Origin: Thermoanaerobaculaceae bacterium
GTDB lineage: Bacteria; Acidobacteriota; UBA4820
Reading direction: 5' to 3'
Assembly: GCA_012798145.1 (NCBI GenBank)
Contig: JAAZNT010000436.1
Location: 1 to 6,332 of the forward strand
DNA: 6,332 nucleotides
Shown here: in pieces, positions 3,720 to 6,332 of the stretch
Position numbering within the stretch: position 1 is the first letter of the stretch
Layout of the letters: every line of letters starts with the position of its first letter
Made by a program: the position numbers and the translations under genes
Notes under the pieces: model-generated
What the model saw: only the letters and a program-made list of their open reading frames with translations
Told to the model about the DNA's origin: nothing
The model's database searches: none

Positions 3720-6332
3720 TTCCTGGCCTAAAGAGTTATAGCCAGTGATTAAATAGTATAAAACTTTGTTTTCAGGGTCAATCAAAGCAGGGTCATCAAA
3801 AGACACATCTAAATAATTATTTGGGCGATTATATCTTTGACAAAAATCTTGATTCTCATTACAAAGGTTTTCAAGTTGATTTTTAGTCCCTCTATAAACC
3901 TTGTATCCCGACGCTGTTGGCTCCAAATTCCATTGCATTGCTTCTCCTGCCCAGACATAATCGTTCCCAACCGCAACTTCAGGTGGAATTGGGATTTCGA
4001 CGCAATCGGTTTCCGCTGCGCTAATAGGTATTGAATCAACAATGCAGCTTCCATTTACAGCCCTTATCATAAATTGGTGCTCAAAATTGTCTTGAGGAGA
4101 ATAGTAATCAGGCGAAGAATTGACATCCTTAACATAGTTAGAATCAACCCACAATTCATTTTTTGTCGCAGGGCTTCCTAAAGTAAAGGAGATTTTAAGT
4201 GAACAGCTTTGATCATAGTTTTCTATACTACTAATAACAGGAGGAGTTATTAAAACACAAGAAGAGACAGAAATAGAATGATGTGTTCCCGCTGCCACAG
4301 CAACATTTTTCGTTATATTTTGAACTTGAACCGGAGTTAATCTATTTGTCGTAGTCCCATCACCAAGTTGTCCGACTGAATTGAATCCCCAAGACCAGAC
4401 AGTTCCATCGTCCTTTAAAGCAAGAGAATGAGATTCACCCACTGCAATTGAGACAATATCCTCAAGATTTTGGACTTGACTGGGAATATTTTTATTTGTC
4501 GTAGTTCCATCACCGAGCTGACCATAATTATTTCTTCCCCAAGCCCATACCGTTCCAGCATTTTGTAGAGCAATAGTATGATACTCTCCAGCAGCGATAG
4601 CAATAACATTACTGAGATTTTGAACTGAAACAGGAGTTAATCTATTTGTTGTAGTTCCATCACCAAGTTGACCATAATAATTATATCCCCAAGCCCAAAC
4701 TGTTCCATCACTCTTTAAAGCGAGGGAATGATACCATCCTCCAGCAATTGCTACAACATTTGTAAGATTTGAAACTTGAACTGGAACATATCTATCAATA
4801 GTACTTCCATCACCGAGCTGGCCATAATAATTATTTCCCCAAGCCCAAACTGTTCCATCACTCTTCAAAGCAAGACAATGAACATTTCCACAAACAATAT
4901 CAATAACATTCGTAAGGTTTTGAACTTGAATGGGTTCATGACTTTCAGTAGTTGTTCCATCACCAAGTTGACCAGAAGAATTATTTCCCCACGCCCAAAC
5001 TGTTCCATCACTCTTCAAAGCAAGAGAATGAGCACCTCCGCCAGATACCGTTACAATATCTGATAGATTTTGAACCTGAGTAGGAGTTTCTCTGCTTGTT
5101 GTCGTCCCATCACCAAGCTGACCATAATAATTGAAACCCCAAGTAAAAGAACAAATTGAAGAATTAATTCTTCTATCAACTCCTATTAATTCATCAGAAT
5201 CTTTGTAGCATTCACCATTTATTGCTCTTATTTTATAAAAATGGAGTTTGGTGTCTCCGGGCTGGTATATTTGTCCAGAAACAAAGTTCATTTGAACAAG
5301 GTTTCCATCCATATATAAATCTCTTCTCGTTGAGGGACTTCCCCCTTCGTAAAAGATTTGAATACCAGAAAGAAAATTTAATTCTAAGTCGTTTACTGCT
5401 GTAATCGTAGGCTTGCTTGGAGATGAATTTGATGTATCTGAAAAAGTGTATGGTTGAGAATCAACAAAACACATATCGCTAAAATATATCGCTCTTATGG
5501 TGTAACTATGCTCATAAGTATCTTCGGGGTCATAAGATACAGGACTTATAACATTGCTCTTAACAAGGAGCCCGTCAACATATAAATTATGTCTTGTTGC
5601 TGGAACCCCTAGTGTAAATGAAATTATAACACCATAGCAGGGTTCATGTTCTATCCCTGTTATTTGGGGATAAACAGAAAAAGATGGACAATTAGCCCAC
5701 GCAAAAGAATGAGAATTCCCCGCTGCTACTGAATTAACATTTGCAATGTTTTGAACTTGAACTGGTGTATTTCTCGCTGTCGTTGTTCCATCACCAAGCT
5801 GACCATAATTATTTCTTCCCCAAGCCCAAACAGTTCCATCGCTTTTTAAAGCAAGAGAATGAGAACCGCCTCCAGCAATAGCAATAACATTCGTAAGATT
5901 CTGAACCTGGATGGGAACATATCTATTTGTCGTTGTCCCATCACCAAGTTGACCATAACGATTATATCCCCAAGCCCAAACTGTTCCATCACTCTTTAAA
6001 GCAAGAGAATGAGAACCGCCTCCAGTAATAGCCACAATATTCGTAAGATTTTGAACTTGAATTGGAGTTAATCTATTAGTCGTTGTCCCATCACCAAGTT
6101 GACCATAATTATTGTAACCCCACGCCCAGACTGTTCCATCGCTTTTTAAAGCAAGAGAATGAGAACTGCCTCCAGCAATAGCAACAATATTCGTAAGATT
6201 TTGAACCTGAACGGGAGTTAATCTATCTGTCGTTGTCCCATCACCAAGTTGACCATAATTATTGTGACCCCACGCCCAGACTGTTCCATCGCTTTTTAAA
6301 GCAAGAGAATGATAATAGCCTCCAGTAATAGC
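3717..6332 (-). CDS. Large RCC1 beta-propeller protein with Ig/FN3-like modules, 5' end beyond the window
   Basis: The frame is open from the right edge of the window to TGA at 3719-3717, giving the last 871 residues. The GTG at 6035 falls in the middle of a repeat, so it is not a start. In order (residues of the visible part): four RCC1 repeats of exactly 50 residues (1-200) and a half repeat; Ig/FN3-like module A (about 215-305); related module B (about 306-389); a second RCC1 block (about 390-690) of half a repeat, five full repeats and a closing half repeat; module C (about 692-779); and a final FN3-like domain (about 782-871) with GYKVYRGTKNQL and YYLITGYNSLG. The RCC1 consensus is AIAGGxSHSLALKSDGTVWAWG, then YGQLGDGTTT and TPVQVQNLTNV. 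Such proteins in bacteria are usually exported and bind partners through the propeller face. A signal peptide would lie off the window. Ligand and role are unknown. The TGA may be premature. Confidence 0.88.
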   Translation of the reverse strand, partial: AITGGYYHSLALKSDGTVWAWGHNNYGQLGDGTTTDRLTPVQVQNLTNIVAIAGGSSHSLALKSDGTVWAWGYNNYGQLGDGTTTNRLTPIQVQNLTNIVAITGGGSHSLALKSDGTVWAWGYNRYGQLGDGTTTNRYVPIQVQNLTNVIAIAGGGSHSLALKSDGTVWAWGRNNYGQLGDGTTTARNTPVQVQNIANVNSVAAGNSHSFAWANCPSFSVYPQITGIEHEPCYGVIISFTLGVPATRHNLYVDGLLVKSNVISPVSYDPEDTYEHSYTIRAIYFSDMCFVDSQPYTFSDTSNSSPSKPTITAVNDLELNFLSGIQIFYEGGSPSTRRDLYMDGNLVQMNFVSGQIYQPGDTKLHFYKIRAINGECYKDSDELIGVDRRINSSICSFTWGFNYYGQLGDGTTTSRETPTQVQNLSDIVTVSGGGAHSLALKSDGTVWAWGNNSSGQLGDGTTTESHEPIQVQNLTNVIDIVCGNVHCLALKSDGTVWAWGNNYYGQLGDGSTIDRYVPVQVSNLTNVVAIAGGWYHSLALKSDGTVWAWGYNYYGQLGDGTTTNRLTPVSVQNLSNVIAIAAGEYHTIALQNAGTVWAWGRNNYGQLGDGTTTNKNIPSQVQNLEDIVSIAVGESHSLALKDDGTVWSWGFNSVGQLGDGTTTNRLTPVQVQNITKNVAVAAGTHHSISVSSCVLITPPVISSIENYDQSCSLKISFTLGSPATKNELWVDSNYVKDVNSSPDYYSPQDNFEHQFMIRAVNGSCIVDSIPISAAETDCVEIPIPPEVAVGNDYVWAGEAMQWNLEPTASGYKVYRGTKNQLENLCNENQDFCQRYNRPNNYLDVSFDDPALIDPENKVLYYLITGYNSLGQE
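3720..3989 (-). other. C-terminal FN3-like domain of the RCC1 protein
   Basis: About 90 residues, from PEVAVGNDYVWAGEAMQWN through ASGYKVYRGTKNQLENL and a Cys-containing loop (CNENQDFC) to YYLITGYNSLGQE. The pattern of a Trp strand, Y-x-V-Y-R-G, an Asp-rich loop and YYLITGYN is that of the FN3-like domain often found at the very end of bacterial secreted repeat proteins. It stops earlier than such domains normally do because of the TGA. Confidence 0.6.
3996..4259 (-). other. Ig/FN3-like module C
   Basis: About 88 residues following the second propeller. Key pattern: ISSIENYDQSCSLKISFTLG, SPATKNELWVDSNYV, YYSPQDNFEHQFMIRAVNGS, CIVDSIPI. It is clearly related to module A (ISFTLG-x-PAT, then L-x-V-D, then EH-x-x-x-IRA, then C-x-VDS). 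The paired cysteines suggest a disulfide and so an extracytoplasmic location. Confidence 0.65.
4260..5165 (-). repeat. Second RCC1 block: five full 150-bp repeats flanked by half repeats
   Basis: Full units lie at 4902-5051, 4752-4901, 4602-4751, 4452-4601 and 4302-4451, each exactly 150 bases or 50 residues. A leading half unit (FTWGFNYYGQLGDG onward, 5052-5165) and a trailing half (AVAAGTHHSISVSSC, 4263-4301) are complementary parts of one blade, as in RCC1 propellers closed by pairing the N- and C-terminal strands. That makes six blades by my count, one fewer than the seven of classical RCC1. The units differ from each other more than those of the first block. Confidence 0.8.
5166..5417 (-). 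other. Ig/FN3-like module B
   Basis: About 84 residues between module A and the second propeller, with GGSPSTRRDLYMDGNLV, IYQPGDTKLHFYKIRAINGE and CYKDSDEL. It follows the same pattern as modules A and C but is the most divergent: ISFTLG has become IQIFYEGG, and the first cysteine is missing. Confidence 0.6.
5418..5690 (-). other. Ig/FN3-like module A
   Basis: About 91 residues after the first propeller: ITGIEHEPCYGVIISFTLG, VPATRHNLYVDGLLV, YDPEDTYEHSYTIRAIYF, CFVDSQPY, then a Ser/Pro-rich linker (TSNSSPSKP) leading to module B. It is closest to module C, which suggests the whole unit of propeller plus module was duplicated. Confidence 0.65.
5697..6332 (-). repeat. First RCC1 block: four near-identical 150-bp repeats plus a half repeat, continuing off the edge
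   Basis: Full units lie at 6183-6332, 6033-6182, 5883-6032 and 5733-5882, with an exact 150-base period. A closing half unit (SVAAGNSHSFAWANC) ends near 5690. Units 6183-6332 and 6033-6182 differ at only about 11 of 150 positions by eye, including long identical runs through the segment encoding LALKSDGTVWAWG. This points to recent duplication or gene conversion. The array runs on past 6332. Confidence 0.85.

Noticed and set aside
4776..5063. Plus-strand open frame across the RCC1 repeats
   Set aside because: Its internal repetition simply mirrors the 150-bp repeats of the real minus-strand gene.
6033..6035. GTG as the start codon of the RCC1 gene
   Set aside because: The frame is open upstream to the window edge and encodes two further complete RCC1 repeats in the same register, so this valine is internal.
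3657..6332. Genetic code 25 (UGA read as glycine) throughout the window
   Set aside because: The symporter, flavodiiron and RCC1 frames contain many glycines, all GGN, with no internal TGA. A code-25 genome would be expected to use TGA repeatedly.
4260..6332. CRISPR array or other non-coding repeat array
   Set aside because: The 150-base units are in frame, encode the RCC1 consensus without gaps, and lack the short repeat and variable spacer layout.

Overview
The window is AT-rich bacterial DNA that reads in the standard code: the stops used are TAG, TAA and TGA, and no TGA falls inside the long open frames. The gene types suggest an anaerobe or microaerophile from a poorly cultured lineage: a flavodiiron oxygen/NO reductase, a GspG-like pseudopilin domain fused to membrane helices, and a secreted-type RCC1/fibronectin-like repeat protein. 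I cannot name the phylum from sequence alone.

Layout. The left edge (about 1-170) looks like a divergent promoter region. A minus-strand gene seems to start at position 5 behind a good ribosome binding site. A strong extended -10 (124-133) drives a plus-strand operon. That operon is tightly packed: a 29-residue single-helix membrane peptide (171-260), a PutP-like sodium:solute symporter (257-1699) and a class A flavodiiron protein (1690-2865). Both junctions overlap (4 and 10 bases), so the three proteins are probably made by coupled translation.

After a 74-base convergent gap carrying a 10-bp inverted repeat, the rest of the window is on the minus strand. Complement 2940-3551 is a three-helix membrane protein with a GspG-like C-terminal domain. 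It has no visible ribosome binding site but has an extended -10 so close to the ATG that the mRNA may be leaderless. Complement 3717-6332 is the C-terminal 871 residues of a very large RCC1 beta-propeller protein whose start lies beyond the right edge. It has two propeller blocks built from an exact 150-bp period, separated by two related Ig/FN3-like modules and followed by a third such module and a final FN3-like domain. Its stop is a TGA, and the frame beyond it continues for 19 codons in a way that looks like the missing tail of the same domain.

Functionally, the left operon joins a Na+-coupled nutrient importer to an O2/NO-scavenging enzyme. The right half encodes envelope or extracellular proteins of unknown role. 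I see no tRNA, rRNA, CRISPR array, insertion sequence or riboswitch. The points most worth a second look are the small peptide coupled to the symporter, the TGA-interrupted tail of the RCC1 protein, the substituted Na+-site aspartate in the symporter, and the apparently leaderless pseudopilin-like gene.
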